Positions 52,126-64,000 are shown, counted from the first letter of the stretch. The stretch: DNA of 64,000 nt from Trochalopteron elliotii (GCA_024734555.1 JANPWX010000098.1:679668-743667); one strand, 5' to 3'. Numbers and translations are program-made. The notes: generated by a model from the letters alone, not told the origin.

Positions 52126-54544
52126 TCTTTTAGGCAAGAAAGATTTTAAAAGCTCTGCAATGGAGAAGAGCATTGTTCGTTCAGCTCCAAAACTGTTAAG
52201 CAATGCTTATGCTGATAATATGTCTGAGAATCAGACTCTCTTAAGAAGACATTAATCTTTTTGTCTGGAGCCATGTCATACATCTTCTTGTCTGGCCATT
52301 TTCTTTGCCATTTTTCATGTGTGATAGCCTTGAGCAACTGCTGCTGCTTTCTCTTCACCTGTGTCCTCTTCAGAGCCAGAATTTCAAAGAAAAAAAGTAT
52401 ACTAACCATGTATTCCTTCATCCATTCATCCCTTCCCTGCCTCTTCCTCATTTGCAAAACGAGCAGGAAGCTATTTAAGACAGTGACTCACCACCAGATT
52501 TTATGAGGGGATTATGCTGAACTTCACTGATTCACACACTCTAGGCTTTGTTGGAGGTCAATGTCTTGGCAGCATTCCCCTGTAAATACTACACGAGCAT
52601 CAAGCTGTTGATATTGAGAGAGTGTTGTTTCTGCCTTCCTTCTGCTGTGCTTTTTGTTCTCAGCAGTTGCCAGCAGGGGGGCAAGATGAAAAATTCTGTC
52701 CTTGTATCGAATATAGAAATTGGACATTCAGTCAGTGTGCAGGTACCGGCTCAGCAGCAGCTGCTTCCCTGGAATGTGCACTGATTTTTACTTTCCATAA
52801 TTTACAGAGCTGTTGTGATGAGCCCCTAAAATATGATTATTGGTCATAGCCTTTGACGTTGTAAGTTTTCCTCCCCTCTTACCACAAGAATGCTTCCTTC
52901 CCCTTTAAATCTATTCTTGCTCTGAATCGCAAGTTACATTCGTCAGGTTGCTTTAAGGGGTCTTTAAAATCCTTTAGCTTTGGGAGGTGTCAGGTCTTTG
53001 AAATCAGGGAGATTTCCATGAATTTCAGAGTTATGCAACAGAATCCTAGCTGGGGATTTGGTATTTGCCTCTTTGTATTTTCTAACATTTCCTACATGTT
53101 TATGGGCACACACACGAAGCAGCTGTAGTAAGCTGTATATTCAGTAGATTTTGAAGAAGCAGTCCTAGTAACTCAACTGCCTTATTAATTTTATTTTCCT
53201 GAACCCTGCCAATGGCATGTTACTTAATTTCTGATACAATGGGCCACTATACAGATTGTACACAAGACTTTGAAAAGGTCATTTGACAGCTTACCAACAG
53301 TGCAAGAAACCAACAAATGTCCCAGAGAGTCAAGTTTTAAGGTGTTCTTCTTTGTGTTGTCGTAATTTTCTGATTTTTTAAAAAGTTAGCTTGCTCTGAG
53401 AACCTTGGAATATTAAGGTAGAAGAAAGGTGAAAGAAACTTACCAGGTGTGAACACAGGTTTTTCCCATCTGGCACCCCCAGTGAGTCTTACTCCTTCCT
53501 CTGTGTTTCTCTGCTTCTGCAGGACATTTCCTTGGAGCCTTTCTGCCTTTCCTGGAAATTAAGAACTCCTCCAGATCTCCCTAGGCAGGTACAAAAGTTC
53601 ATTGGGCTTGGAAAGTCTTTTGTATAGACTAGCTCCTCTATCACCAGGCATGCCACTGGATGCTGTGTTTAACTTGGTGATGGGGACTGACAGGATTCCT
53701 GTGAGGGATGAGATGAAGAGCGTTTTCCAAGTCATCCGTCCAACCCCAGGCACACTGAGTTTTGGGCAGACCTCAGTGTAGACTAGCATCTTTGCCTCTC
53801 AGTATCTAACATCCAGTCAATAAAGTCTCTGTCTGTAGGAAAATAATTTTTCACAGCAATGAGGCTTTCCCTTTGTGACATGATTTCTTACAGAAGGAAA
53901 AAAAAAAGTGTTCTAAGCTCTATTGTTTTCTCTTTTCCTTTCTCACATGCACAGAAAATTCAGCCATTACCAGAATATGGCTCTTACTCTTTGCTGGTAA
54001 AACAGCATCTTGTTGTTTTGGGTTTTTTTTTCCTAATATAAGGATGTTCAGTTAGATCTGGAATTTGAAACAGTTTGTTCTATGAGCAAAGAAAATAACT
54101 AAGCTTTATTTGTTGTTAACTTTTTTTTTTTTTTTTGTGTCATCCACATTTTCCTATCATCCTCTCTCTGAGTGGACCTGATTCAGAAAGGACAGATCTG
54201 CAGATACTCCTGGTGCCAGCAGATGGAATGGCTGCAAGGCAAAGCAGATTAATGCTTAGTGTTTCTTGCCCGTTTTTAATAGGCCTTCTTTCATTACTGC
54301 TGTGTCCACTATCTATTCATCCTGAAACTTGTAGAAACGTCACACGTTAGAGACTAGACTCATATATCTGCATTCCATTTTTGGAGAGCTTTTTCTGAGA
54401 ACTGAGAAAAGAAACAAACAAAACCCCTTGTAATGAGGATGTTTCTTCGTCTTGTATTATCATGATTTTATTGTATCTGATATTACAAATATTGATTAAT
54501 TTGACGTTAAAAATGCTCATTCAGGTGAACATATATTTAATTGG
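52126..54544. other. Non-coding DNA, no gene seen
   Basis: A 103-codon minus-strand frame (52146-52457), rich in K and Q, lies directly beside the CR1 end but matches nothing I recognise. Around 53.47-53.84 kb the DNA is richer in GC and ends with an AATAAA-containing stretch (near 53819); an old LTR or retrocopy is conceivable but not supported. Confidence 0.5.
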
Positions 54545-54836
54545 AGACCAGCTGAATGGCAAGGTTTGCTGATGGTGTAAACTTATTTGGAATAGCGAGG
54601 GAAACTGAAAGAATTGCTGAGGGATTTTAGGAGATGAAGATAATACCATACACAGAAGCCATCACCATATGTGGCTCAGTGATTCTGTCAAGTGTCTGGA
54701 AGCTGGGGAATAGGTGGGTTATTCTTGTGGATAACTTATGTTCCTGCCTGGGCATTTGCTTTTGGCCACTGTTGGAAGTGACAGTCTGAGCTCATTGGAC
54801 TCCTTTCAGAGGCAGTACAATTCTCTTATGTTCCTA
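54545..54836 (+). mobile_element. Ancient CR1 subfamily copy, 3' end
   Basis: TGGCAAGGTTTGCTGATGGTGTAAACTTATTT resembles the CR1 phrase 'tggcaaartttgcagatgatacaaaattatt'. Downstream, TGCCTGGGCATTTGCTTTTGGCCACTGTTGGAAG and a final ATTCTCTTATGTTCCTA match the end shared by old sauropsid CR1 subfamilies (…cctgggcattggctttggccactgttggaga… ttcttatgttc). The TTATGTTC end differs from the ATTCTGTG-type end of the other copies here, so this is a separate and older lineage. Heavily diverged. Confidence 0.65.
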
Positions 54837-56102
54837 CAAGCTTCTGAAACAAACATGTTTAAAATGCCAGTAAAGCTGTTTCAAGCCTGACAGAGAGCTA
54901 AGCAAAGGAAAAACATGAAAGCAAATAAAAACAAACCAGACACTCATGTGTAAGTTTTACTTGGGAAGAAACAACTATAATATTGACCATTTATGGATGT
55001 ATTTCTTATTAGGAGGTCTTCAGCCGTCTCACTTTGGTAGCTTACACACTGGTTTACAAAGAAAAATGTTAGCATCTTTGTGAGAATCAAATATTTTCAG
55101 TTCACAGGGTACAAAAATCTTTAGTTTGGCTGGATGTACAAAGTGAACTTCAGCACGAATTCCTCAAGATGAGATTAAAATCGTACATTTACAATCACTG
55201 TCTGTTAGGATCCTTTGGAGAAACAAACTCCATTACAAAAATGGTTTGTTTTGCCTGGAAAGAGAAGGTCATTAATGTTGGGCTTATCATGGTCGATATC
55301 TAAAATATAAACACAGTTCCCTGTCACCAGAGTGTCTGAGGAATTGCTGGTTAATTCTACTTGGAGGGAAAAGACATAGTGTTTTAGATCTCTCTCTGTC
55401 GGAATTGTCATGTACTGTTGCAGATACAGGTGTAGATAGTATTGATTGATCTTTTTTGATTTTATTTCAAAATGAATGGACACTAAGTTCAACTGCTTTC
55501 TGTGAAGAATGTCTAGAAATAGCATAATCTTTTTTATTAAAAACAACAGCAGCAGTAAAATACTCATGTTAATGAAACATTTAAAACAGTTTTAGTTATC
55601 AGGTTTGTTTTTAGCAAGAACTCAACTCTTTGCTAAAGACAGAACTAACCAAACACTAATCTAAATAAAAAAAAGCATTTCCCCACATCCACCTCTACAA
55701 CTTCTTTGGAAAAAAACACACCAATTTTTTTGAGTGTGTTCAAAACTTAGACTAGTTTTTCAGAATCCTTTATTACTTAAAAAAATTATTTGAATTGATA
55801 AAACAATATGGTAAATCACATTACATGTGAAAAGGATGTCTCTTAAGGGAAAAAAAAAACATCCCACAATTTTGAGGTTTTCCTGAAGTTGTAGCTCCAA
55901 AATAGCACATGCTCTGGAACGTGCCCGAATGAAATTCAGATCTCTTTTTACATGTAATCTGATTTTAAAAAAATAAAAGAAAGAGAGACAATAAACAGAT
56001 TGTAACTGTTAAGTGGGATTAATTATATGGTTTCTAGTATTCTATCAGTCATAGCTACTTTTCATTTTCTCTCTTACCCTTTTGATACCAGTTGCAAAAG
56101 TG

Positions 56103-56145
56103 TTTTGTACTCTCGTAGGGTCACAGTTTTGTACTCTTGTAGGGT
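56103..56145. repeat. 24-bp tandem duplication
   Basis: TTTTGTACTCTCGTAGGGT and TTTTGTACTCTTGTAGGGT occur 24 bases apart with one difference in 19 bases; the second unit is shorter. Confidence 0.85.
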
Positions 56146-56396
56146 TTGTAAAGTGCACAATTATCCTGTTATTCTGTTTAAAGCAGTCACAAGGTTGTAT
56201 GGTTCTGTGGCTAGTATGAGTGATCATGGATAATAAGGGATAAACTGTGACCAAAGAAGGACATTGTGCTTTAATCAAAGCATTTTTCTTTGATGTTCTA
56301 TTAAATTATTCTGGGGGTGTTTTAGTTTGGTGGGGTTTTTTTTGTTTGTGCTTTTTTGTGTGCTCGTTTTTAGTTGGTTTTTATTTGTTGGGGGTT

Positions 56397-56426
56397 GTTT
56401 GTTTGTTTGTTTGTTTGTTTGTTTTT
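56397..56426. repeat. (GTTT)n microsatellite
   Basis: Seven or so perfect GTTT units, preceded by about 80 bases of irregular G/T-rich sequence from 56315. Confidence 0.9.
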
Positions 56427-58775
56427 GATCATGGATTTTGAAATAGAATGTAGAAAAAACCCAATAACCTATCTTTTGAGGCTCTACCGGACTTGAAATC
56501 ATTCTCCTCTCTGATGAGTTAGCTTTTAAGTGATATTTCATGCTGTCCCTCTTCAGCAGTTGCCTATTTCAGAGGGCATAGGGAAAAGCAGGATGGTATT
56601 AGTGAGTACTTTTGGCAGTACATAGTGGAGCTCCCTGTTCAAAGGGTGGTGCCGCAGTTTTCTTCAGACGCTGCCTGATCTCCTCAGAGCAGACAGAAAC
56701 TTGCTGGCCTGCCCACAGGAGGAGGATGAGGCTTTGCTGCTTTGCTCACAGGGGTGTTTCTGAGCATGTGGGCCACGTGCTGAACTCTTCAAGTCTGATT
56801 AACAGACAAGAAGTAAAGTCAGGTTTTCGGCTAAATATCTTGGAGTTCCCTGAAAGTATAATTTTTACAATTACTAAAGTATTCTTTCTGGGTCTTTGAA
56901 AGCAGAAAATTCTATTGGCATAGAAACCCATAGCCTGATTGGCTGAATTAACAGTTACAATCCACAGAGAAAGGTGGCTGAAGAGTTGGGGTTTTTTGAG
57001 TGTATAAATATGCCTGTCTCTTATGCACAAGCATTTGTACTTCTTCCATCTGCGAAAAAGGTATGGGATAAAGAGTAGTTTCAAAGGCTGTGTTCTGTTG
57101 GAGTCTATCCAGGCTGAAAACTATGATTTCTCTTTCCATTTGCATTTCTAATTTCTGTTCTAATGAAGCAAAACAAGAGTGATATGCTTCTTCAGACATC
57201 TCCCTAAAGTTTATGATGTGATTATCTTTCCATATCTAGCATGTTCTTCTTTGCCTTTTGGAAGTTGTTTTTAATGTCTGAAGGTTAGCCTTTAGGTCAT
57301 AGCTGTTATAAGTTTAGCATAAGCCTTTAATCTCTCTTGAATGATTTTTGTGTGTAACTTATGCTCATAATTTTTATTAATACAGCTACCACATGGCAGG
57401 GAACAGTACATCCTTGTAGTATCTGAATTCTTTATCTCGTTTGTTTAGATCATTTAACAGAAAAAATATTCTCTGTCCCTTTTTATTTTCTAAAAAAGGG
57501 ACCTTCCTAGACAATGTAAGAGAGCAAGAGTAATGCAAAAAAAGAATATTAAGATTTGCCTAACAACATCTTGGTTAGGAAAGCACTAGGATTTTGAGGA
57601 AAAATGTTTCTTATTCTCTTTCTTTCTCTCTCTCTGTGCCTAGGGTTAAGTTAAAATAAGAATTATGCTAAAGCAGTAATAAAAATAGGTTTTTAAACAT
57701 TGTGTTTTATCACCCATATAGAAATCAGTAATATAACTTGATTATCTGTAATTTGTACAATATGTACTTGTGCCTTAGTAACAAAAGACATCTTCTGAAC
57801 TAATTTTCTCAGTAATTTAAAGAATATTGTGAACTGATGAATATTCTCTGCTACCTCAAATTCTTTTGACTATTGTATGTCTTATTAATTACAAAAAATA
57901 TACTTGGTCCTTAGTGATTTTAAAATACAGTAATTTCACAAAAAAAAAAAAGAAACTTTGTAACTCACTTTCTTTCCATCTTTTGTAATTTTACTCCTAC
58001 TTTCAGGATGCTACTTCCAATGCAGTTATTCTAGAAATGAGAAAATTTGATGACTGAGTCTCAGGTATTCCATTATGTCTTTGGTCCCTGTAAAGAAAAA
58101 GTTCTGACAAATGGGCCAGCTGAGTTCCTTCTCCAAGAGACAAAGAGTAATTCTCTTGGTCCTTCTATTCGTGGTTCGAAGTTCTTACCTTCTTTCTCCC
58201 CAAAACTTGCACTCTGAACAAGTGGCCTGTGAATTACTTAGAACATCACTGGCAAGCTTCAGGGTAAATCAACATTTCAAATGTTCATCCATGAACAAAG
58301 TAGGCAAAGTGCTGTAGCAACAATTTTTAACTGCTTCCCAAACAGTTTTTAGGGGTTTTTTTTCTCTCTAATGCTGCCTGCTGCATCCTTTGAGAAACAC
58401 CCCTACGTTTCTAGTCTGAACCTCTATCTGTAAGATCCTTGGGGATTTTTGACTACTCGCTTTTACCCCACATCTTAAATTTTACCTTTTCTTCGAAGAA
58501 ACCAGGATTGTTTCCAGATTTCATAATCCCAGTTAGTGTATGTAGTGCATATTTGCTGCACCAGGTTGTTCTTCATACTACTGTAGAGGAGGACAAATGA
58601 CTTCTGAAGAGGTTAAAATCACTCTCATCCCCTCACTTCTGAGTCCAAATCCACGTTGCTGGTGTTTATGTGCATTAAGGAGGAGGTGCCATCGAGTTGT
58701 TGCAACCTGATTTCTCCTAGAGAAGTTTTATTGCAGTATAATTAATATGTCATAGGGAGTATTTCAAGGTTAGGG

Positions 58776-58814
58776 TTTTTTGTTTGTTTGTGTTGTGTTT
58801 GTTTGTTTGTTTTA
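58776..58814. repeat. (GTTT)n microsatellite, interrupted
   Basis: GTTTGTTTGTG, then TTGT, then GTTTGTTTGTTTG. Same motif family as the tracts at 21.06 and 56.4 kb. Confidence 0.85.
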
Positions 58815-59366
58815 GGTTTTATTGAATTTTATTGCAAAATACTGAAATATATGTTCAAGCCATCATTTCTGACTTTATACTTTGTTCTTTTACTTTATAT
58901 CTCACAGAGGCAAAAGGTGCTAATTTATGTACAGAAATCATTGTATACAGAAAAACTGCTCATTTAAGTGTTATGTAGCACAACAGGCTGCAGGGGAATT
59001 TTTCTAGTTCCTGAAAATATTATTTGTCTCATATAATATGAGGATACAAATACTTGCTTAGCCAAACAATTTGTTACTAGAAATTTTTTTTTAATTACAA
59101 TATAATCCTAAATAATTTTATATATTGCACAGTGTTGAAGAGTTGAGGCAAATAACCTTAAAGTCATTGCAAACATTGAATGAGAGTACAGTAAGATGGG
59201 GGATCTCTATGAGAAAAAGGCAAGGAAAGATGCCAGAGGAACGTAAATTATGTTTTGTAATTTCACTTGCTCTGCTACAAGTGGAATTCACAGTTCAGAA
59301 ATCACACGTAAACTGTCCTTTCTTCCTTTGAGTGAAAAATCCGTTGTTTGGAAAGTTATTTGTGAA

Positions 59367-59612
59367 AATTGCTAATTTGTATTCCTTCTGGACTTGTATA
59401 GCTGCATTGAACACTCAGGAAATTGCCAATTTTTGTAAAGGTCTTTGTGGCAATGACAGTAAGACAAACGTACAATCTAAAACTGTGTACACGGTGAAGT
59501 GAATCCAGGACAACATTTTTACTTCATCCTCTGATCCCATCTGAGTATTTTTGCATTCAGCGTAGAACCTCTGCTCTCGGAGCAGGCTGCCCTTCATGAT
59601 CGAGATGGATAC
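59367..59612 (+). repeat. Duplicated unit, copy A (about 246 bp)
   Basis: This segment aligns along its whole length with 60932-61180. Shared blocks in the same order: AATTGCTAA at the start, then ATTCC-TCTGG, ACACTCAGGAAATTGC (A at 59411-59424 for the shared core), CAATGACAGT, CTAAAACT, GTGAATC-AGGA, TTTACTTCAT, and GCAGGCTGCCCTT near the end. Between the blocks the copies differ by substitutions and small indels. Strand is given only as the shared orientation; coding direction is unknown. It matches no repeat family I recognise. Confidence 0.85.
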
Positions 59613-60931
59613 TGGTGCCAATAACTAGGATTTTTATATTTTTTAAATGCATGCTGCCAGTTGTGTTTTTAATAAACTGTGCTTCAAAAACAGCTTTGTT
59701 CAATTTTTTTCTACACTTTTTCATTTTGGAAAATAGTATTTTAATTGAAGATCAAATTTTTTCCTCTGAGTAGTAGTGTTTTTTTGTTACAGATGCAAGC
59801 TGAATTGGTTAAACTTTGAAAATAGTTCAGTGGCTAGTAAGTTTGTTTAAAGACCAAAGGACTCATTATCATTTATCAGGACTCATTAGCTGTTGTGGTT
59901 ATGAGGTCTGACTCTTAAAACAAACTTGAGAGTTTCAAGCAATAATGTGTGTTATTCCACAGTTTAAAATACTGCATATTCATAACATAAAACAAGTTGT
60001 ATTAGTTGTCAAGAGCCAAAATTCTTGTTCATTTGAATACAATCCGGTTTTGATCATTTTAAGGGGACAAATGCATCCAGGGCTTTTTTGCAAATGATTA
60101 ATATATTGTTATTTTTCAGTGCGTTAGAGTAATCAACTGCCATTTAACATGTTGTTGATACAAATTTTGGTAGAATCGAACCTGATGAGTTTTCATTTAA
60201 ATAAAGAAAACTGTATAAATAGCAATCAGTTTGACTAAAGCCCATGATTGAAAACCACATGTAGCTTACTTGTTTTATCATGAAAGCTCTTTAGCACTTG
60301 TATGCATTTACACAGTGTGTCAGTTCTGCTTTGCACAGTGTGTAGCTGGCAGCACTGTTGGGTTTTTGTTTTTTCTTTTTGGTGTGTTATACCAGGTAGT
60401 AACCACTGGTTTGACTGATTTAAAGAAAAAAAGGAGTCAAGAATTATGCTTACAATTAGAGATGCAGGTATGAAAAATGTTCTCTGTGTTCCACTTTTAA
60501 GGAGTGAAAATTAATGTACCCAGCATCCAAGCATGTCTCCAACATGCATGGTGGCCTGGCTGGGTTCCTGCAGAGCAACAGAGGCAGGCTGTGGGAATGA
60601 CCACATCCCACTCTGCCCCTTCAGATGTGCAGCACGGGGACAGGCTTGTGTAAGCTGACAATAAAGAGTGTTGGAGTGACTTGTTAATTTTATCTGTACA
60701 GGCTGAGCCATTTGCAATTGGCTATTCAAGGTTAACCTTTCACTGAGCATGAAGTACAGCAAAGTACGTATGGCTTCTAATTAGTTTTTAGTGCAGGATG
60801 CTTGTAAGGAAAAAAAACCCTTTGCCTTTGTTGAAATGACAGTTTAGATTTCATTAGAGAACAATGCTTGCAAACTGCTTCTGTCAGTAATGTTCAGTTC
60901 CTTCAAAGCAACTTTTCTAATTAATTAAATC
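59613..60931. other. Spacer between the two duplicated units
   Basis: About 1.3 kb of AT-rich sequence with no recognised gene or repeat and no visible similarity between its two ends. Confidence 0.5.
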
Positions 60932-61180
60932 AATTGCTAAGTTGCATTCCATCTGGGTGCTTGTGTAGCTGCGTAAGACACTCAGGAAATTGCTGTTTTT
61001 TAGAAAGGCTTTTGTAACAATGACAGTGAGATGTGCACAGCCTAAAACTCCTTCCACATTTCTGAGACGTGAATCTAGGATAGGATGTTTACTTCATTCT
61101 AGGATTCTTTCTTTTTGTATTTTGCAGACCTTGGAGGCTCTGCTTTCAAAGCAGGCTGCCCTTGGTGCTGAGGTGGGTAC
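60932..61180 (+). repeat. Duplicated unit, copy B (about 249 bp)
   Basis: Homologous to 59367-59612 in the same orientation, with the same ordered blocks. Copy B differs in having a pyrimidine-rich run ending in CAG at 61127 and GTGGGT at 61173-61178 where copy A has neither a clean acceptor nor a GT donor. The two units are about 1.57 kb apart (start to start). Confidence 0.85.
61128..61172 (+). other. Candidate 45-bp exon inside copy B
   Basis: The segment is preceded by TTCTTTCTTTTTGTATTTTGCAG, a good splice acceptor, and followed by GAG|GTGGGT, a fair donor. Its length is a multiple of three and one frame is open (TLEALLSKQAALGAE). In copy A the matching stretch is interrupted by a 1-base indel near its end, and the donor GT is AT. 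With no neighbouring exons identified, this is a hypothesis; such signals also arise by chance in intronic DNA. Confidence 0.2.
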
Positions 61181-64000
61181 GAGAGTCAGTCCCTGGAGCT
61201 GTGCTAGAGCACTGCTGATCTTGCAGGAGCTGCCTGAAGGGACGTGTGGTCCCAATATAGTGCTGGTGCACAGAGACTACTGTTTGCTGTAATTCTGAGA
61301 CTGTAATTCAACTGTCTTGTGTCCAGCAGAGAAGTCACAAATACATTCTTTCTGTCCACCTGTGACACTTAAGGGCTGGGAACAGATTAAAACTCTGCCT
61401 GCGAGCAAGATTTTTAGTTGTTTGTATTTCAGGTGTTTTTCACTTTTTAAATATTTGTAGCTTCCTTAAAAAGCTTCTTTGTAGGGAATAATACCGTATT
61501 TGGTTTTGTGCATATTCAAAAAATACAACGATGTTAGTCCTTGCAAAGTTTATTTTTTTCCTTCATGTTCTTAAAGTATTTGAAAACATCAAAGTCTTTT
61601 TATGGTTTTTATTTTATGGGCAGTCAAAATACCACAGGACAGCCAAAACTTGTATTGTTTTGGCTCTGCAGACATCTTCTTGACAGATTAAGGCTGTCAG
61701 CAGAATGTGTAAACACCATTTCCAGCTTTTTACATTGGTCACTAAAGCGTCCTTAAGTGCAGCTCAGGAATCTGGTCCTGCAAGACAAACCCCTCAATCA
61801 TATGACTGAATGACGGTCAGGGGCTTCTGTTAAAATGTTTTAATAACTTTGCACTTCATAGCAGTAAGTCAGTTCGCTTGCATTTGAGTCACAGTGATTG
61901 ATCATCTCTATGTAGCTAGTCCAGTGACATAGGAGTGCATTCACTTTAAACAGCATCTACCTCTAAGTGGAGACAGTGTAATTGTTTATACAAAAATGTA
62001 GTTCTTCAGAACCTGTAATACAACTGCAGCAGTTACCTTACCTGGCCCTGTTCATTGTGCATATTGATGGCTCTCTACATTCTACAGCTTCTCACACTGC
62101 AAAGAAGAATCTGCAAAACTCCTGAAAATTTTGTGGAATATACTGCTTTATAGTAAAGATATGCTAATATAAAAAAGACTCTGATTTCTCACATTAATTT
62201 TTTTTTTTAAAGGAAAGAACTAAAAGAATGGGAAATTGTCTCCTCACAGTTTTCTTAAATGCTGAACTTCACAGGTTTTTGCCTAGTTCTAATATTGTTT
62301 GGGGTTATTTGTTTTGTTTTGTTTAGTTCTTTCATCACCTGGAAGGAAGTCCTTCAGTGAATTCCTGAAAATCTGTTCAAGGAAAAATTAATTATCTTAC
62401 TGCCTGCCTTAATGTCTTGGCAGGGCTAGGCTGGTGCCTTGTCATAGGTGCACAGCTGAAAATGATGAATGAAATAAAAAATGGATCACTTTAAATAAGT
62501 TATAGAAAGAGCTTATGATAAAGAGATGGTTCTTCCAGGCTTTAATAAAAAAAAGGTAATGTCCTGTAAAAGACCCCAAATAACTGTACTGATTCTGTTA
62601 CACATTTTTCACATTTTATATGGATTTTGTCTTTAGAAAGCTTAAAATTTTTAAAGCTTTTACTGTATAATGCATTAATATACCAAAGCTCTGAACATGA
62701 AATACTGATTTAAAATACTAATATTTTCATATAAATACTGTCTTTACCAATAAAGCATTTTTTCAAAACAAGGGTGCATTTTGACGTGTGTTTCAGTAGT
62801 AACAGTGGCAGGTGAGGCACTTTTTCTCTCTGTGCCTACCCCTGTGTACTCCATCCATTGCAGTAGTATTTTGGGTTCAGTAGTATTCTAAGGAGAGAAA
62901 ACAGACCTGTCTTTTAAAAAAAGAACAAGTTTTCCACATCTTTTTCTTGGATTGGACCAATTCCTCAGTCTAGTTCTTTTGTGCTGAAAAGGTAGCAGAG
63001 GTGTGAGGTGTAGCAGCAATAAGTAGCCTGTTGTAGGACCTGCTAAAAGTTGCTGATTTTTTGAAAAAAGCCTTATTATACTTGAAAATATGTAATTTTG
63101 TCCTGTGAAAGAGCTTTAGAGAATGAGTACAGAAAAGTATTTAGAACACATACAACAAAAACTATTGTATGTGAGTAAAATGCCTTTTCCCAAGCATGTT
63201 TGTTTTGACTTTTATGCTGGTCTCCACCATGATAAAATACTCTAATGGTTAGGAAAATTAAGAATTTAATTCCTTTGTATAAAAAATCTGGATAAGGGTT
63301 GGTTATTCTAAATTTGTGTGATGATGTTTTCTACTCATATACGTTCAATTGAACCCATCATCCAGCATTTTTAGAGGGTTTTTAGAGGAGAAAAGCAGAC
63401 TAGGTAGGTTAAATGTTTGGAAGGGCCATGTTACTGTCCTTAAATTATCAACAGAATTTAGATGTAAAATTGCAGAAGACTGGATCATAAGAGAAGTGTG
63501 ATTGATGCAGACAAAAATAGTCAGTGTAAAACTGTCAGAAAATTATTTTCATTTTACCTAAGTTGTTCTCATAAAAGGTGAAAAGAGAATCAATTTCTTA
63601 GCTTTTAAGTTCTTTGCAGTTCTGTGAAAAATGTAAAACCTCACTTCAGAGAGATCCCTGAAATCTCATGAAATCTCATTCTCTATCTGATGAAAAGAGT
63701 GTTTTGAAACATCCAACTTTAAAAGAGTTCCATAAGAGAGGAACCACAGTGCTGGAGTCACGTTTTCATTTTAATCCTAACTTTTTTTTAACCTAAGATT
63801 TGACATTAAATATAATTAAAATAGAAAGCCTCTTTTGAAAGGAAATATTTAAATCTGAAACTGTTGAAATGGGATACATCTAGAGTGGTGGAAGCCTGCC
63901 ATCCCTTTTTGCTTGGAGTTTTTTTTGGATTTTGTTTCTTCTAATCAGAGAACAACAATAACAAATAACCAACACACAAACAACCTCCCCAAACAAATAA
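61181..64000. other. Non-coding DNA to the window end
   Basis: No gene or interspersed repeat recognised. A GTTTT-rich spot lies near 62310-62325, an exact 10-bp duplication (GAAATCTCAT) at 63660-63679, and an A/C-rich simple sequence closes the window from about 63952. Confidence 0.55.

Larger units (their letters stand above)
54837..59366. other. Non-coding DNA, no gene confirmed
   Basis: A 120-codon minus-strand frame (55205-55567) begins with a hydrophobic, signal-like stretch but is not recognised. A 24-bp duplication and two GTTT microsatellites lie here. Nothing else stands out. Confidence 0.5.

Noticed and set aside
52146..52457. K/Q-rich minus-strand frame of 103 codons, possible processed pseudogene
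   Set aside because: No recognised parent gene and no poly(A) tail or flanking duplication.
53559..53840. GC-richer segment ending in AATAAA, possible LTR or retrocopy
   Set aside because: No terminal TG/CA pair, no target duplication and no recognisable protein; left as unassigned.
1..64000. CRISPR arrays, operons, bacterial or phage systems
   Set aside because: Nothing of the kind is present; composition and repeats are those of a vertebrate chromosome.

Overview
The window reads as vertebrate nuclear DNA, most likely from a bird. It is AT-rich and CpG-poor, with no operons or long open frames outside mobile DNA. It holds several 5'-truncated CR1 LINE 3' ends, an endogenous retrovirus (ERV) with a class-I/gamma-type env, a second solo-LTR-like element, and traces of old MIR-like SINEs. 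CR1 remnants at low density plus ERV/LTR insertions fit a bird, and a passerine is possible, but the species and locus cannot be fixed from sequence alone. No cellular protein-coding exon could be identified with confidence. The bulk looks like intron or intergenic sequence.

Layout. Positions 1-1403 are the 3' end of a + strand ERV: the C-terminal part of env (end of the surface subunit plus a transmembrane subunit with CX6CC and a membrane anchor), broken by one in-frame stop, then a purine tract and a 3' LTR with a TATA-like box and AATAAA. From about 1.4 to 27.9 kb the DNA is mostly unique and AT-rich, with a CR1 tail at 7.8-8.1 kb, an AT-rich satellite-like tract at 8.3-8.5 kb, a MIR-like trace at 10.8 kb, a striking near-perfect hairpin at 24.96-25.03 kb and a tRNA-SINE-like trace at 27.6 kb. 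A 0.57-kb CR1 lies at 28.0-28.55 kb. A minus-strand LTR-like element lies at about 39.13-39.54 kb. Another CR1 lies at 51.66-52.13 kb and an older CR1 subfamily copy at 54.55-54.84 kb. The right end carries two diverged copies of one roughly 250-bp unit (59.37-59.61 and 60.93-61.18 kb); the second copy contains a 45-bp segment flanked by good splice signals.

How parts relate. The retroviral pieces form one unit (env, purine tract, LTR) whose 5' part lies outside the window. The other repeats are independent insertions of different ages. The items most worth checking are the hairpin near 25 kb and the duplicated unit near 59-61 kb, because no recognised repeat family explains either. All family calls are by eye from known consensus features; no database search was possible.
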